Shown: positions 17,122-26,108, counted from the first letter of the stretch. The stretch is 64,000 nucleotides of DNA from Acuticoccus sp. MNP-M23 (GCF_031195445.1 NZ_CP133480.1:3402501-3466500), one strand, 5' to 3'. Program-made: numbers and translations. The notes: a model not told the origin generated them from the sequence alone.

Positions 17122-17799
17122 ATGCCTGTGAAACGGATTGAAATGTCTCAGAAGTCGTCGTCGCGGGCTCAGGCTATGGCACGGGCCGAAGCCTCTCGGA
17201 CACACACGATCCGCGACATCATCATTTATCCGAAGACCCGAAAGCTGGTTCTGATCTGGCTCAGCTTCAACGCCGTAATCATCACGCTGGCCGTGCGTGC
17301 AGCGGAGGGGATCGTCCTGCCGCTGGTCGGCATCGTCTGCGGCATGATCATCTACAGCGTCGTCGAATATCTTTCGCACCGGTTCCTCTACCACGACGTG
17401 CCGAAGAGCCGGATCCTGCGGCTCCTCACCGCAGATGTGGCGCGCGCGCACCTGCGCCACCACGAAGAGCCGGCGAAATATGGCGGGGCGATCAACGGCA
17501 ACCAGCTTCCGGTGGTGGGTTTTGCGACCGTGCTGGCGTTATTGGCGCTGGTCGCGCCGCTACCTCTGGCGGCGACGCTGTTTGCGCTCGCGTCCGGCAC
17601 GCTGTCCTACATGGCGCAGGAGCTGGTTCACTTCGGCTGCCACCAGCTTCCCATGCGCGGCCGTTTCGCGTCTGCGATGAAGCGGCACCACATGCTGCAC
17701 CACTACCGTGACGATACCGCGAACTTCGGGATCCTGTGGTCGGTCTGGGACGTCTGGCTCGGCACACATGTCGAGCGCAAACTGGCGGGAAAAAGCTGA
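17122..17799 (+). CDS. Sterol desaturase/fatty acid hydroxylase superfamily membrane protein
   Basis: The 225-residue protein has about four hydrophobic segments and the His clusters of the di-iron fatty acid hydroxylase superfamily: HRFLYH, HLRHH, HFGCH and HMLHHY. These enzymes insert oxygen into lipids or carotenoids at the inner membrane. The short length resembles bacterial fatty-acid 2-hydroxylase or carotenoid-hydroxylase-like proteins. The start is uncertain: ATG at 17122 or 17143, neither with a good ribosome site, and a TTG at 17083 is less likely. It precedes parE by 108 bases on the same strand, with no obvious functional link. Confidence 0.75.
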   Translation: MPVKRIEMSQKSSSRAQAMARAEASRTHTIRDIIIYPKTRKLVLIWLSFNAVIITLAVRAAEGIVLPLVGIVCGMIIYSVVEYLSHRFLYHDVPKSRILRLLTADVARAHLRHHEEPAKYGGAINGNQLPVVGFATVLALLALVAPLPLAATLFALASGTLSYMAQELVHFGCHQLPMRGRFASAMKRHHMLHHYRDDTANFGILWSVWDVWLGTHVERKLAGKS

Positions 17800-17907
17800 T
17801 TGGCCGCAGCGTCCGCCGATTTTTGAGGAAAACGGTGCGCTGATTCACAGCGGGCACCTGTTGCACCGGGCCGGAGCGCGCTACATGGATGCGTATCACC
17901 GGACAAA

Positions 17908-20025
17908 ATGATGGCCAGCAAAGACCTCTTCGAATCCGGCGCGCCCGACAGCCGGCCCGCAACCCCCAAAAAAACCAAGCCCGCAGAGGCCAGCGCTCCT
18001 GCAACCGAGCCGAAGCCGGGCGGGACCAGTCCCGAGGCGGAAAAAGACCTCTCGCCGGCCGCGGCGAAGAAGGCGGCTGCCGCGCGCGATGCCGGGGAGG
18101 CGGGCTACACCGCTGCCGATATCGAGGTGCTGGAGGGACTTGAGCCTGTCCGCCGCCGCCCCGGCATGTACATCGGCGGGACGGACAGCCGCGCGCTCCA
18201 CCACCTCTTTGCCGAAGTTCTCGACAACTGCATGGACGAGGCCGTCGCCGGCCACGCCAGCTGGATTGAGGTGCGTCTCACGCCCGACCACCTCTGCGTC
18301 ACCGACAATGGCCGCGGCATCCCCGTGGAACCGCACCCCCGTTTTCCGGACAAGTCCGCCCTCGAAGTCATCATGACCACGCTCCACGCGGGCGGAAAAT
18401 TCGACTCGAAGGCCTACGAGGCGTCGGGTGGTCTCCACGGCGTGGGCATCTCGGTGGTCAACGCCCTGTCCGAAGATCTCATCGTCGAGGTGGTGCGCAA
18501 CCGCACGCTCTACCGGCAGAGCTTTTCGCGCGGCCTCGCGCAGGGGAAGCTGGAGGAGGTGGGGGCTGCCCCCAACCGCCGCGGCACCAAGGTGATGTTC
18601 CGGCCCGACCCGGAGATCTTCAAGGGCCTCAAGTTCGACCCCAAGCGCCTGTTCGCGCAGACCCGCGCCAAGGCGTACCTGTTCGCCAACGTCGAGCTGC
18701 GCTGGCGGGCCGACCCGTCGATGCTGACGGGAGACAACGCGCCCCCCGCCGAAGCCACGTTCCGCTTTCCCGGCGGCCTTGCCGACTATCTGGAAGGCGA
18801 ACTTGCCAGCGGGCCGAAGATCCACGACGCGATCTTCGCCGGCCGCTCGGGCGAGCCGGGCCGCAAGGGCTCGGTGGAGTGGGCTGTCGGCTTCGTGCCG
18901 GTGGACGAGTTCTCGCGCTCCTACTGCAACACGATCCCCACGCCGGAGGGCGGCACCCACGAGGCCGGCCTCCGCTCGGCATTGCTGAAGGGTTTCAAGA
19001 GCCACGGCGAGCGGGTCAACGCCAAGAAGGTCACGCAGGTGACAGGCGACGACGTGATGGCCTGCGCTGCCTCCGTCCTGTCGGTGTTCGTGCGTGAGCC
19101 GGAATTCGTTGGCCAGACCAAGGACAAGCTCTCCACCACGTCGGCCACCCGCCAGGTTGAGACGGCGGTGCGCGAGGCGTTCGAGGAATGGCTCGCTGCC
19201 GATGCCGCCCGCGCTGCCACCGTCATGGATGCCGTCGTCGACAAGTCCGACGAACGGCTCCGTCGCCGCGCCGAAAAGGACGTCGCCCGCCGGTCGGCCA
19301 CCCGCCGCACGCGCCTGCCGGGCAAATTGTCGGACTGCACGCAGTCGCAGGCGTCGGGCACGGAGATCTTCATTGTCGAGGGCGATTCGGCTGGCGGATC
19401 GGCCAAGCAGGCGCGGGCCCGTGCCACCCAGGCCGTGCTGCCGCTGCGGGGCAAGATCCTCAACGTGGCCAATGCGGGGCGCGACAAGGTCTCGTCCAAC
19501 CAGCAGCTTGCGGATCTGACGCTGGCGCTCGGCTGCAGCTCCCGCAAGGATTTCGACCTTGCCAAGCTGCGCTATGAGCGCGTCATCATCATGACCGACG
19601 CGGACGTGGACGGCGCGCACATCGCCTCGCTGCTCATCACCTTCTTCTACCGCGAGATGCCGGCGCTGATCGACGACGGGCACCTCTTCCTCGCCGTCCC
19701 GCCGCTCTACAAGCTGACCCAGGGCGCCAAGACGCTGTACGCCCGCGACGACCGTCACCGCGAAGAGCTGATGAAGACCGAGTTCAACGCAGAGCGGAAG
19801 ATGGAAATCGGCCGCTTCAAGGGCCTTGGCGAGATGATGCCGGCGCAGCTGAAAGAGACGACCATGGATCCCAAATCGCGCACCCTCCTGCGCGTCGCGA
19901 TCCGGTCGGAAGTGGATGCCACCGCCAGCTCCATCGACAGGCTGATGGGCAACAAGCCCGAAGCCCGGTTCGCCTTCATTCAGGAGAACGCGGAATTTGC
20001 CTCCGCCGAGGCGCTGGACATCTGA
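17908..20025 (+). CDS. parE: DNA topoisomerase IV subunit B
   Basis: The 705-residue protein is the ATPase subunit of topoisomerase IV, which decatenates daughter chromosomes together with ParC. After a Lys/Pro/Ala-rich N-terminal extension of about 65 residues come the GHKL ATPase motifs (EVLDNCMDEA, TDNGRGIP, GGLHGVGISVVNALS), the transducer region, and a TOPRIM domain with IFIVEGDSAGGSAKQAR and TDADVDGAHI. GyrB is the alternative, but the size and the absence of an inserted domain fit ParE. ATG codons at 17908 and 17911 are both possible. It ends 15 bases from the convergent ureidoglycolate lyase gene. Confidence 0.93.
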   Translation: MMASKDLFESGAPDSRPATPKKTKPAEASAPATEPKPGGTSPEAEKDLSPAAAKKAAAARDAGEAGYTAADIEVLEGLEPVRRRPGMYIGGTDSRALHHLFAEVLDNCMDEAVAGHASWIEVRLTPDHLCVTDNGRGIPVEPHPRFPDKSALEVIMTTLHAGGKFDSKAYEASGGLHGVGISVVNALSEDLIVEVVRNRTLYRQSFSRGLAQGKLEEVGAAPNRRGTKVMFRPDPEIFKGLKFDPKRLFAQTRAKAYLFANVELRWRADPSMLTGDNAPPAEATFRFPGGLADYLEGELASGPKIHDAIFAGRSGEPGRKGSVEWAVGFVPVDEFSRSYCNTIPTPEGGTHEAGLRSALLKGFKSHGERVNAKKVTQVTGDDVMACAASVLSVFVREPEFVGQTKDKLSTTSATRQVETAVREAFEEWLAADAARAATVMDAVVDKSDERLRRRAEKDVARRSATRRTRLPGKLSDCTQSQASGTEIFIVEGDSAGGSAKQARARATQAVLPLRGKILNVANAGRDKVSSNQQLADLTLALGCSSRKDFDLAKLRYERVIIMTDADVDGAHIASLLITFFYREMPALIDDGHLFLAVPPLYKLTQGAKTLYARDDRHREELMKTEFNAERKMEIGRFKGLGEMMPAQLKETTMDPKSRTLLRVAIRSEVDATASSIDRLMGNKPEARFAFIQENAEFASAEALDI

Positions 20026-20040
20026 GGCTGCGACGGTCCG

Positions 20041-20574
20041 TCAGCTCACCGTCACAGCGACGGGGGTGTCGAGCGCAATGAGCTCGGTGTCCGGGGCAGC
20101 GCCGCGCCACATCGCCATCAGAAACTTGCCGCCCTCGCTTAATGCGGTGAGGCCGGCATGCCAGACGCCGGGGCGGTAGATCACCGCCTGGCCGGGCGTT
20201 GAGGCGAACGCGGTGAGCGTCGTCTCGTCCGGCTTGCCGTCCGCGCCCGCGCGGGCCACCAGCACCAGCGCCGTTGCGCCCGCCACCGGCAGGAACGCCT
20301 GCTCGGAGTGGGGGTGCTGCTCCAGCTTGGTGATGGACAGCGCGCCGTGCGTGGCCGCAAGATCGAACCACGACAACACCATCACCGCATCGTCCTCCGT
20401 CCGCGCAAGAGCGGTCGCAATGTCGTGCCGCGTGGCGCGGCCTTCATTGACGCGGGCCGGCGCATCGAGCGGCATCACACGGCCGAAGGGGGCAAAGCTG
20501 CCCGCCGACAAAGGGGCTGTGCGAAGGGTCCGGGGGGAGGTGATCTGATCGAGGTTTTCAGTTGTTGAAGGCAT
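20041..20574 (-). CDS. allA: Ureidoglycolate lyase
   Basis: The 177-residue protein matches the AllA family, which releases urea from ureidoglycolate to give glyoxylate in purine/allantoin breakdown. It has the cupin-like core with LEQHPHSEQAFLPV (84-97) and GQAVIYRPGVWHAGL (128-142). The ATG at 20574 was chosen; a longer open frame upstream overlaps the divergent regulator and does not look like protein. No other allantoin genes (allantoinase, allantoate amidohydrolase) are in the window. It is divergent from a FadR-type regulator with a candidate operator 49 bases before the start. Confidence 0.85.
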   Translation of the reverse strand: MPSTTENLDQITSPRTLRTAPLSAGSFAPFGRVMPLDAPARVNEGRATRHDIATALARTEDDAVMVLSWFDLAATHGALSITKLEQHPHSEQAFLPVAGATALVLVARAGADGKPDETTLTAFASTPGQAVIYRPGVWHAGLTALSEGGKFLMAMWRGAAPDTELIALDTPVAVTVS

Positions 20575-20622
20575 GGCGGTCCGTAAGGAAATCGGGATGA
20601 AAATGGCGTGGTGCACGAACGG

Positions 20623-20641
20623 ACTAGCCGGTCTGGCCAGT
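20623..20641. promoter_or_regulatory. Candidate FadR-type operator between allA and the regulator gene
   Basis: A 19-bp inverted repeat, ACTAGCCGGTCTGGCCAGT, matches itself in 7 of 9 base pairs. It has the GGTCnGrCC-like core typical of FadR-group sites. It lies 49 bases before the allA start and 49 bases before the regulator GTG. Fourteen of its bases (20628-20641) recur with two mismatches in front of the TRAP operon at 25991-26004. Confidence 0.55.
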
Positions 20642-20689
20642 GCCGTGTCAGATGGGTGGCGCGAACAAGATCGTGCGGGGAGAAGTATT

Positions 20690-21376
20690 GTGCTTAAGCG
20701 GATGCAGCAACCGGTGCCGATCCGCACCGCCGAGCGCATACAGGCGCTGATCGGCGAGAGCGGACTTGGCGTTGGCGACGCGCTGCCCGGCCAGCGCCAG
20801 CTGGCCGCGACGCTGGGCGTCTCGCGTCCATCGCTGCGCGAGGCATTGTCGATCCTCGAAACGCTGGGAATCATCCGCGTTGAGGCGGGACGTGCGGCCT
20901 TTGTGGCGGACGGCAGCGGCGGCGGCGGTTCGGAAAGCCCCTGGCGCTACGGGGCATTCTACAGCCTGCGCGACGTGTACCAGACCCGCGTGGTGATCGA
21001 GGGCATGGCGGCGGGCCTGACGGCGCTGGCTGTCCATGGCGAGGTGATTGCCGAGTTCACCGCCATCTGCGACGCGATGGACGATGCCGCGGCAAGCCGC
21101 GACCCTGTCGCGCTGGCCGGCGCTGACGCCCGCTTCCACGACCTCACATTGTCGCTGTGCGGCAACGCCCTGTTCCAGAAGATCTACCGCGACACCCGCG
21201 ACGTGTTTGTGGAGAGCCAGCGCGTGCCGATGGTGGAACGCGCGCGCCTCGCCGAAACCGCCGCCGAGCACCGGGCTGTGCTTGATGCTTTTCGTGCCCG
21301 CGACATGGACGGGGCGAGGGCGGCGATGGAAAGTCACATCCGCAACGCCGCGGCACGGGCTGGGCTTTCGGTCTGA
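20690..21376 (+). CDS. FadR/GntR-family transcriptional regulator
   Basis: The 228-residue protein has an N-terminal winged helix (about 10-75; PGQRQLAATLGVSRPSLREALSILETLGII) and a C-terminal FCD ligand domain with the expected metal-site residues in ADARFHD, AAEHRAV and AMESHI. FCD regulators sense carboxylates and usually repress nearby catabolic genes. The GTG at 20690 was chosen because GGGGAGAAG lies just upstream; an ATG at 20702 is the alternative. It is divergent from allA and convergent with the TRAP/aldolase operon, and the shared inverted repeat suggests that it controls both. Confidence 0.87.
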   Translation: MLKRMQQPVPIRTAERIQALIGESGLGVGDALPGQRQLAATLGVSRPSLREALSILETLGIIRVEAGRAAFVADGSGGGGSESPWRYGAFYSLRDVYQTRVVIEGMAAGLTALAVHGEVIAEFTAICDAMDDAAASRDPVALAGADARFHDLTLSLCGNALFQKIYRDTRDVFVESQRVPMVERARLAETAAEHRAVLDAFRARDMDGARAAMESHIRNAAARAGLSV

Positions 21377-21381
21377 TCGCT

Positions 21382-22125
21382 TCAAGCCGCGGCGTCCCGC
21401 ACGGTGGCCAGCGCCCGCTCGGCGCCGTCGAACAACAGGTTCACGTCGTTGGTGGCAATCACCACCGACGCGCCATGCGCCGTGCCATAGGGGCCGACCA
21501 GCGCCGGCGGCAGGCCGATCACCCCGTAGGCCTTGCCGGCACGGGCCGTTGCGCTGGCGATGGCGGCGAAGGCAGCCGCCACCTCGGGGTGGTCGAGGTT
21601 GCCGAGATGGCCGAGCGAATCGGCAAGATCGTTTGCGCCGACCATCAGCATGTCGATGCCCGGCACGGCGGCGATGGCGTCCGCCGCGGCCACGCCTTCC
21701 GCGCTCTCGATCATCGCCACCACGGTGAGGGCCGGTTCGGCGTTGGCCACCAGCGTGCGCGGCGGGGTCGGGCGGAACTGGTGGAGCGCGAGGGGACTGG
21801 GGATCGAGCGGCGGCCGACCGGCGCAAAGCGCACAGCCGCCGCAATGGCGCTGGCCTGCGCGGCAGTATCGACATGGGGCACGACGATACCGGCCGCGCC
21901 GCAGTCCACCAGCCGCGCCAGACCGTCCGGGCCGTTGCCGCCGGCGCGCACCCACACGGGAAAGCCCGCAAGCCCGCCGGCAATGCACATCTGTGCCACG
22001 TCGCCAACGCCGATTGAGGTGTGTTCGGTGTCGGCCAGCAAGAGGTCGAACCCTGCGCCTCTGGCGATCGCGACGATTTCCACCGTGCGCATCACCGAGG
22101 CGGCAAGGCCGATGCGCAGCGTCAC
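21382..22125 (-). CDS. HpcH/HpaI-family aldolase
   Basis: The 247-residue protein is a class II, metal-dependent pyruvate-type aldolase. It has the ADTEHT motif with His35, Arg60 in VRAGGNG, Glu140 in MIESAEG and Asp167 in GANDLA, as in HpaI and related 2-keto-3-deoxy acid or 4-hydroxy-2-oxo acid aldolases. The GTG start at 22125 overlaps the stop of the DUF6282 gene by four bases and is preceded by AAGGTG; upstream in-frame sequence is not protein-like. It ends the TRAP operon. The aldehyde partner is unknown; given allA in the same regulon, glyoxylate is a testable guess. Confidence 0.85.
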   Translation of the reverse strand: MTLRIGLAASVMRTVEIVAIARGAGFDLLLADTEHTSIGVGDVAQMCIAGGLAGFPVWVRAGGNGPDGLARLVDCGAAGIVVPHVDTAAQASAIAAAVRFAPVGRRSIPSPLALHQFRPTPPRTLVANAEPALTVVAMIESAEGVAAADAIAAVPGIDMLMVGANDLADSLGHLGNLDHPEVAAAFAAIASATARAGKAYGVIGLPPALVGPYGTAHGASVVIATNDVNLLFDGAERALATVRDAAA

Positions 22126-23072
22126 GAAGGCACCTTGAAGAGGCGCGCCGGCGTGTCGCTCACCATAACGCGTACCGCGTCGCGCGGTGCGCCGCAGCCG
22201 ATGAGGAGCATCAGGAGTTCGCGCAGCGCCTCGACGGGCGGGGCGAGCGTGACCGAACCAGAATCGCTCGACAGCACGATCTTTTCGGGCGGGACGGTCT
22301 TCAGGACATCGACGACGCGGCGCACGTCGGCTCTCGCGAACTGGTGCGGCTCGGCGTCGATCATGGTTTGCGGAACATCGGTCGCGTGGCTGAGGACGAA
22401 GAAGGAATATTCCAGCGTGCAGCCGGTGGCGGACACCGCCAGTGCCTCCTCTCGGGTGAGGTAGGCGGCGGGGCACAGCATCCGCGTGCAGCCGCGCGCG
22501 GCGGCCGCTTCGGCCACCGCGACGGCCTCAGGACCGGACAGGTGGCCAAGGTTGAAGACGACGTCGGCCCCGGTGCAGAGGTCGATGATCTCGGGCAGGG
22601 GGTCGGGCAGCGGGCCGGTGGTCGGCACCGACAGGCAGCTCTCGATATAGGCCGGGCTGCGGTTCTCGGACCGCGCCACGAAGGCGGTATGATGGCAGGG
22701 GAGCGAGACGAAGCGCGCGCCGCCATCGCCATACCCCATGCCGAGCGCCGTGGTGACGGCGCGGGGCGACAGGCCGCCGGCGTAAGGCTCCAGAATGATG
22801 CCGCCGAACACATCGACACCGAGGTGCGCAAGTTCGCGCCGGGCAAGTGCCGCAAGGCCGGAGGTGTTGGCAAACACGTCCATCAACCCGATGCCGCGCT
22901 GGCCGGCGGCAGCGGCCGCGCGCACCGCATCGAACACGGTGAGGGTGCGCTGATTGATGTGCGGGCAGGCGTGAACATGGCTGTCCACGGAGCCTGCGAC
23001 AAGTTCCATCCCCGGCGGACCGGGGATGGGGAGCGTTGCAAATGAGGGGCCGTCGACGGGTTCGGAAGTCAT
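22122..23072 (-). CDS. DUF6282 family protein, probable metal-dependent hydrolase
   Basis: The 316-residue protein resembles amidohydrolase-fold proteins of the DUF6282 group. DSHVHACPH at about 30-38 supplies the first metal ligands, HHTAF and NLGHLSG lie in the middle, and SSDSG near residue 265 fits the last Asp. The enzymatic reaction is not known to me. It is the fourth gene of the TRAP operon, 16 bases after dctP, and is translationally coupled to the aldolase gene by a GTGA overlap. Hydrolysis of an imported amide, ester or lactone before aldol cleavage is the likeliest role by context. Confidence 0.7.
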   Translation of the reverse strand: MTSEPVDGPSFATLPIPGPPGMELVAGSVDSHVHACPHINQRTLTVFDAVRAAAAAGQRGIGLMDVFANTSGLAALARRELAHLGVDVFGGIILEPYAGGLSPRAVTTALGMGYGDGGARFVSLPCHHTAFVARSENRSPAYIESCLSVPTTGPLPDPLPEIIDLCTGADVVFNLGHLSGPEAVAVAEAAAARGCTRMLCPAAYLTREEALAVSATGCTLEYSFFVLSHATDVPQTMIDAEPHQFARADVRRVVDVLKTVPPEKIVLSSDSGSVTLAPPVEALRELLMLLIGCGAPRDAVRVMVSDTPARLFKVPS

Positions 23073-23088
23073 GACCCCTCCTGTTCGA

Positions 23089-24060
23089 TTATTGGCTGAG
23101 GGTCTCGAACAGCGTCTTCTGGCTGTCGGTCTCCAGGAACTCTTCGTAAAGCGGCTTGGCCTTCTCGCGGAAGTCGGCGAGCGCGGGCTTGGTGATGGTC
23201 ACGCCCTTGCCTTCAAGCTCGGCCAGCAGCGGCTCTTCCTGCTCGACGACGTACTTGCGCTGCCAGAGGGCCGACTCTTCGCCAGCTTCCATAAGGGCGG
23301 CCCTCACGTCTTCCGGCAGTTCGTTGAACTTGGCCTCGTTCATGACGATCTGCGCCGTCAGGTTCAGCCAGCCGACCAGCGCAAAGTCGCTCGCGACCTC
23401 GTAGAATTTCTGTGCGTTGTAATCCGACGTTGCACCCTCGGCGCCGTCGACCACGCCCGACTGCAGCGCGCCATAAAGCTCGGCGTAGGCGAGCGGGGTG
23501 GGGTTGGCCCCGAACGCGCGCCAGGTGGAGACGTGCATCGGCACCTGCATGGTGCGCAGCTTCAGGCCCTCCACGTCGGCAAAGCTCTCGATGGGCTTCT
23601 TCGTCATCATGTGGCGGATGCCGGAGGAGTAGGTGCCGATCAGCTCGAAGCCGGCGCTTTCAGAGGCAGCCTGCATGGCTTCCTTGGCGGCGGGCTGCTC
23701 GACCGCATCGCTCATCGCCATGATGTTCTCGAACATGAACGGCATGTCGAGGACGCGCAGATCGCTGACGTAGTTGGAGAGGACCGAGTTGGAGGTCATC
23801 GCCATCTCGACGGTGCCGAGGAGCACGCCTTCGACCAGCTGTGCTTCGTCGCCGATCTGACCGTTGGGGAAGATCTCGATGGTGGCCTTGCCGTCGGTCT
23901 TTTCTTCCAGAAGGTCGCGCAGCTTCTGCAGGCCCATGTCCTGAATGCTGCCGGCGACGTTGGTGTGCCCGGCCTTGATGACGATGTCCTGGGCAAAGGC
24001 CCCGGTTGCGCCGAGGGCAAGCCCCGTCGCGACGAGGGTGGAGAACGCGATGTGTTTCAT
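23089..24060 (-). CDS. dctP: TRAP transporter substrate-binding protein
   Basis: The 323-residue protein is the periplasmic receptor of a DctP-type TRAP system. A Sec signal peptide (MKHIAFSTLVATGLALGATG, cut near GAFAQ) precedes a mature chain with VIKAGHTNVAGS, GQIGDEAQLVEGVLLGTVEM and the RTMQVP segment, whose arginine usually pairs with a substrate carboxylate. A carboxylate ligand is therefore likely. It lies after the permease genes on the same strand, with a 47-base gap. Confidence 0.92.
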   Translation of the reverse strand: MKHIAFSTLVATGLALGATGAFAQDIVIKAGHTNVAGSIQDMGLQKLRDLLEEKTDGKATIEIFPNGQIGDEAQLVEGVLLGTVEMAMTSNSVLSNYVSDLRVLDMPFMFENIMAMSDAVEQPAAKEAMQAASESAGFELIGTYSSGIRHMMTKKPIESFADVEGLKLRTMQVPMHVSTWRAFGANPTPLAYAELYGALQSGVVDGAEGATSDYNAQKFYEVASDFALVGWLNLTAQIVMNEAKFNELPEDVRAALMEAGEESALWQRKYVVEQEEPLLAELEGKGVTITKPALADFREKAKPLYEEFLETDSQKTLFETLSQ

Positions 24061-24107
24061 GAATGGCTCGCTGGTTGTTGGGAGATGTTGGGTGTTTCGG
24101 CGGCGCG

Positions 24108-25388
24108 TCACGGGAAGAACACGCGGGGCAGCGCAAGCACGATGGCCGGCACGTAGGAGACCAGCGCCAGCACCGCGATCATCGGGATCAAGAGGATCCA
24201 GATCCGACCGGAGACCTGCTCCACGGTCCGGCCGGAAACCATCGCGGCCACGTAGAGGCAGATGCCGTAGGGCGGTGTGATGACGCCGATGGACAGGTTG
24301 AGCGTTGCCATCACGCCGAACTGCACGGGGTCGATCCCGTAGCTCACCGCAATCGGCATCAGCACCGGCAGGATGATCAGGATCGCCGAGATGCTCTCCA
24401 TGAACATGCCGACGATCAGCAAAAGCAGGTTGACGATGAGGAGGAAGATCACCGGATCGCTGGTCAGGGAGCGGAGCCAGCTGTCCAGCATCTGCGTGGC
24501 GCCAAGGCTGGCGATGATCCAGGAGAAGATGCTGGCGGTGGCGACAATCATCAGCACTGCCGCGGAGATGGATACCGACTTGAGGATCAGCGGCGGAATG
24601 TCCCTCAACCCGATCTCGCGGTAGACGAACAGCGAGACGATCAGCGTCACGATCACCGCCACGCAGGCCGCTTCCGTTGCGGTGAAAATGCCGCCGACAA
24701 TGCCGCCGACAATAATGAAGGGCAGAGTGAGCGCGGGCAGCGCATCGACGAAGGCGCGGCCGAGCCGAGCGCGCGAGAAGGGCTCCGAATCGCGGTACGC
24801 ATCGCCGCCGCGCCGGGCGAACACATAGGCGGTGATGCCGAGCGCCAGCGCAATGAGAAGGCCGGGCACGATGCCGCCGAGGAACATGGCGCCGATGGAA
24901 AGGTTGGAGGTGATCGCCACCACCACCATGATGATCGACGGCGGAATGATGGGCGCGAGCGCGCCGGAGGCCGCGATGATGGAGGCGGCCATGTCGATGT
25001 CGTAGCCGCGCTTCTTCATTTCCGGCGACAGGATGGAGCCGACGGCGGCGGTGTCGGCGGAGCCGGAGCCGGATATGGCGGCAAGGCCGGTGCCGGTGAC
25101 GATGGCAACCAGAAAGAGGCTGCCGGTGATCCACCCCACCAGCGCCGCGGAAAGGTCCACGAAGCGCCGCGCAATGCCGCCCGCTGCCATGATGACGCCG
25201 GCCGCGACGAAGAACGGGATCGCCATCAGCGGGAAGGAGTTGATGCCGCCATAAAGGCGCTGGGCGACAATGACGAGCGGCGTGTCAGTCATCATCACGA
25301 TGGTGAGGAGGGCCGCGACGCCGAGCGCGAAGACGATGGGGAGGCCGGAGAAGATGAGGAGGAGGAAGCCCCCGAACGCGAGACTCAT
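24108..25388 (-). CDS. dctM: TRAP transporter large permease subunit
   Basis: The 426-residue integral membrane protein is the 12-helix DctM subunit. Hydrophobic segments cover the whole chain, with the motifs ALVGWITGSLFLVAIVTGTG, GSGSADTAAVGSI and SGALAPIIPPSIIM typical of the family. It carries the ion-driven translocation path and pairs with the DctQ subunit encoded just upstream. The start overlaps the dctQ stop by four bases (ATGA). Confidence 0.93.
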   Translation of the reverse strand: MSLAFGGFLLLIFSGLPIVFALGVAALLTIVMMTDTPLVIVAQRLYGGINSFPLMAIPFFVAAGVIMAAGGIARRFVDLSAALVGWITGSLFLVAIVTGTGLAAISGSGSADTAAVGSILSPEMKKRGYDIDMAASIIAASGALAPIIPPSIIMVVVAITSNLSIGAMFLGGIVPGLLIALALGITAYVFARRGGDAYRDSEPFSRARLGRAFVDALPALTLPFIIVGGIVGGIFTATEAACVAVIVTLIVSLFVYREIGLRDIPPLILKSVSISAAVLMIVATASIFSWIIASLGATQMLDSWLRSLTSDPVIFLLIVNLLLLIVGMFMESISAILIILPVLMPIAVSYGIDPVQFGVMATLNLSIGVITPPYGICLYVAAMVSGRTVEQVSGRIWILLIPMIAVLALVSYVPAIVLALPRVFFP

Positions 25389-25948
25389 TCGCCGACCTCC
25401 ACGGTGGACAGGCGCTTGGAAGGGTCAATCAGCGTCGGCAGGGTCGCAATCGCGAATTCGAGCAGGAAGTAGCTCACGCCTACGGGAAGTGCGGCATAGG
25501 GAATTGCAAGCGGCAGCCGCAGCGCGGGCGACTTCACGATCATCCCGATGGACAGCATGCCGAAGCTGCTGACGATGATGACGAGGAGGAGCCACGTGCC
25601 GAGGAGAAAGGCGGTGCCCTGTGCCAGGCGCTGCACCATGGGCGGGCAGCGGGAAACCAGAATGTCGATCCCGACGTGCTGGCGGTTTCGCATGGCAATG
25701 CCGGCGCCCAGAAGAACGAGCCAGATCTGCGCAAACGTGGCGGTTTCTTCGGTCCACGCGATGGAGAAGTTGAAAACGTAGCGGCCGGCGATCTGAGCGG
25801 CGATGGCAACTGTCATGTACGAAAACAAGACGATGGCGATAACGTCGATCAGCCGGCGCAACACGGTCAGTCCAATTCGCGCAGCCTTCAGCAACACCGG
25901 CTCGCGCGGAGCTGGTTCAGACGGCAACGCGGTCGATTCTGTCATCAT
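25385..25948 (-). CDS. dctQ: TRAP transporter small permease subunit
   Basis: The 187-residue protein has four predicted membrane helices and the DctQ signature WTEETATFAQIWLVLLGAGIAMRNRQHVGIDIL. It stabilises and orients the large permease. It is the first gene of the five-gene operon dctQ-dctM-dctP-DUF6282-aldolase. Start choice is between 25948 and 25945 (two consecutive ATG codons) and 25981; the former keep the candidate operator at 25989-26005 outside the coding region. Confidence 0.88.
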   Translation of the reverse strand: MMTESTALPSEPAPREPVLLKAARIGLTVLRRLIDVIAIVLFSYMTVAIAAQIAGRYVFNFSIAWTEETATFAQIWLVLLGAGIAMRNRQHVGIDILVSRCPPMVQRLAQGTAFLLGTWLLLVIIVSSFGMLSIGMIVKSPALRLPLAIPYAALPVGVSYFLLEFAIATLPTLIDPSKRLSTVEVGE

Positions 25949-25988
25949 TCGGGCGCTCGATGTTGGCGCCGGTGCGGTCAACTGGCTT

Positions 25989-26005
25989 TACCGGCCTGAC
26001 CAGTA
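25989..26005. promoter_or_regulatory. Candidate FadR-type operator upstream of the TRAP operon
   Basis: The 17-bp sequence TACCGGCCTGACCAGTA is palindromic in 6 of 8 pairs. CCGGCCTGACCAGT (25991-26004) matches 12 of 14 bases of the site between allA and the FadR-type regulator. It sits about 41 bases upstream of the dctQ start. The match suggests that one regulator controls both promoters. Confidence 0.5.
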
Positions 26006-26108
26006 TCTACACGCCCAATTTTCGAGCAAGTCTTAAATCTATGCCGCAGGTGCACGCGCAGTGTGCGGTGGCAGCCATTGTTGGCGGGGCGGCTTGCCGG
26101 GGCGCGCA

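Noticed and set aside
23089-25134. Single long frame joining dctP to sequence over dctM
   Set aside because: The upstream part is an Arg/His-rich shadow of dctM; dctP begins at 24060 with a clear signal peptide.
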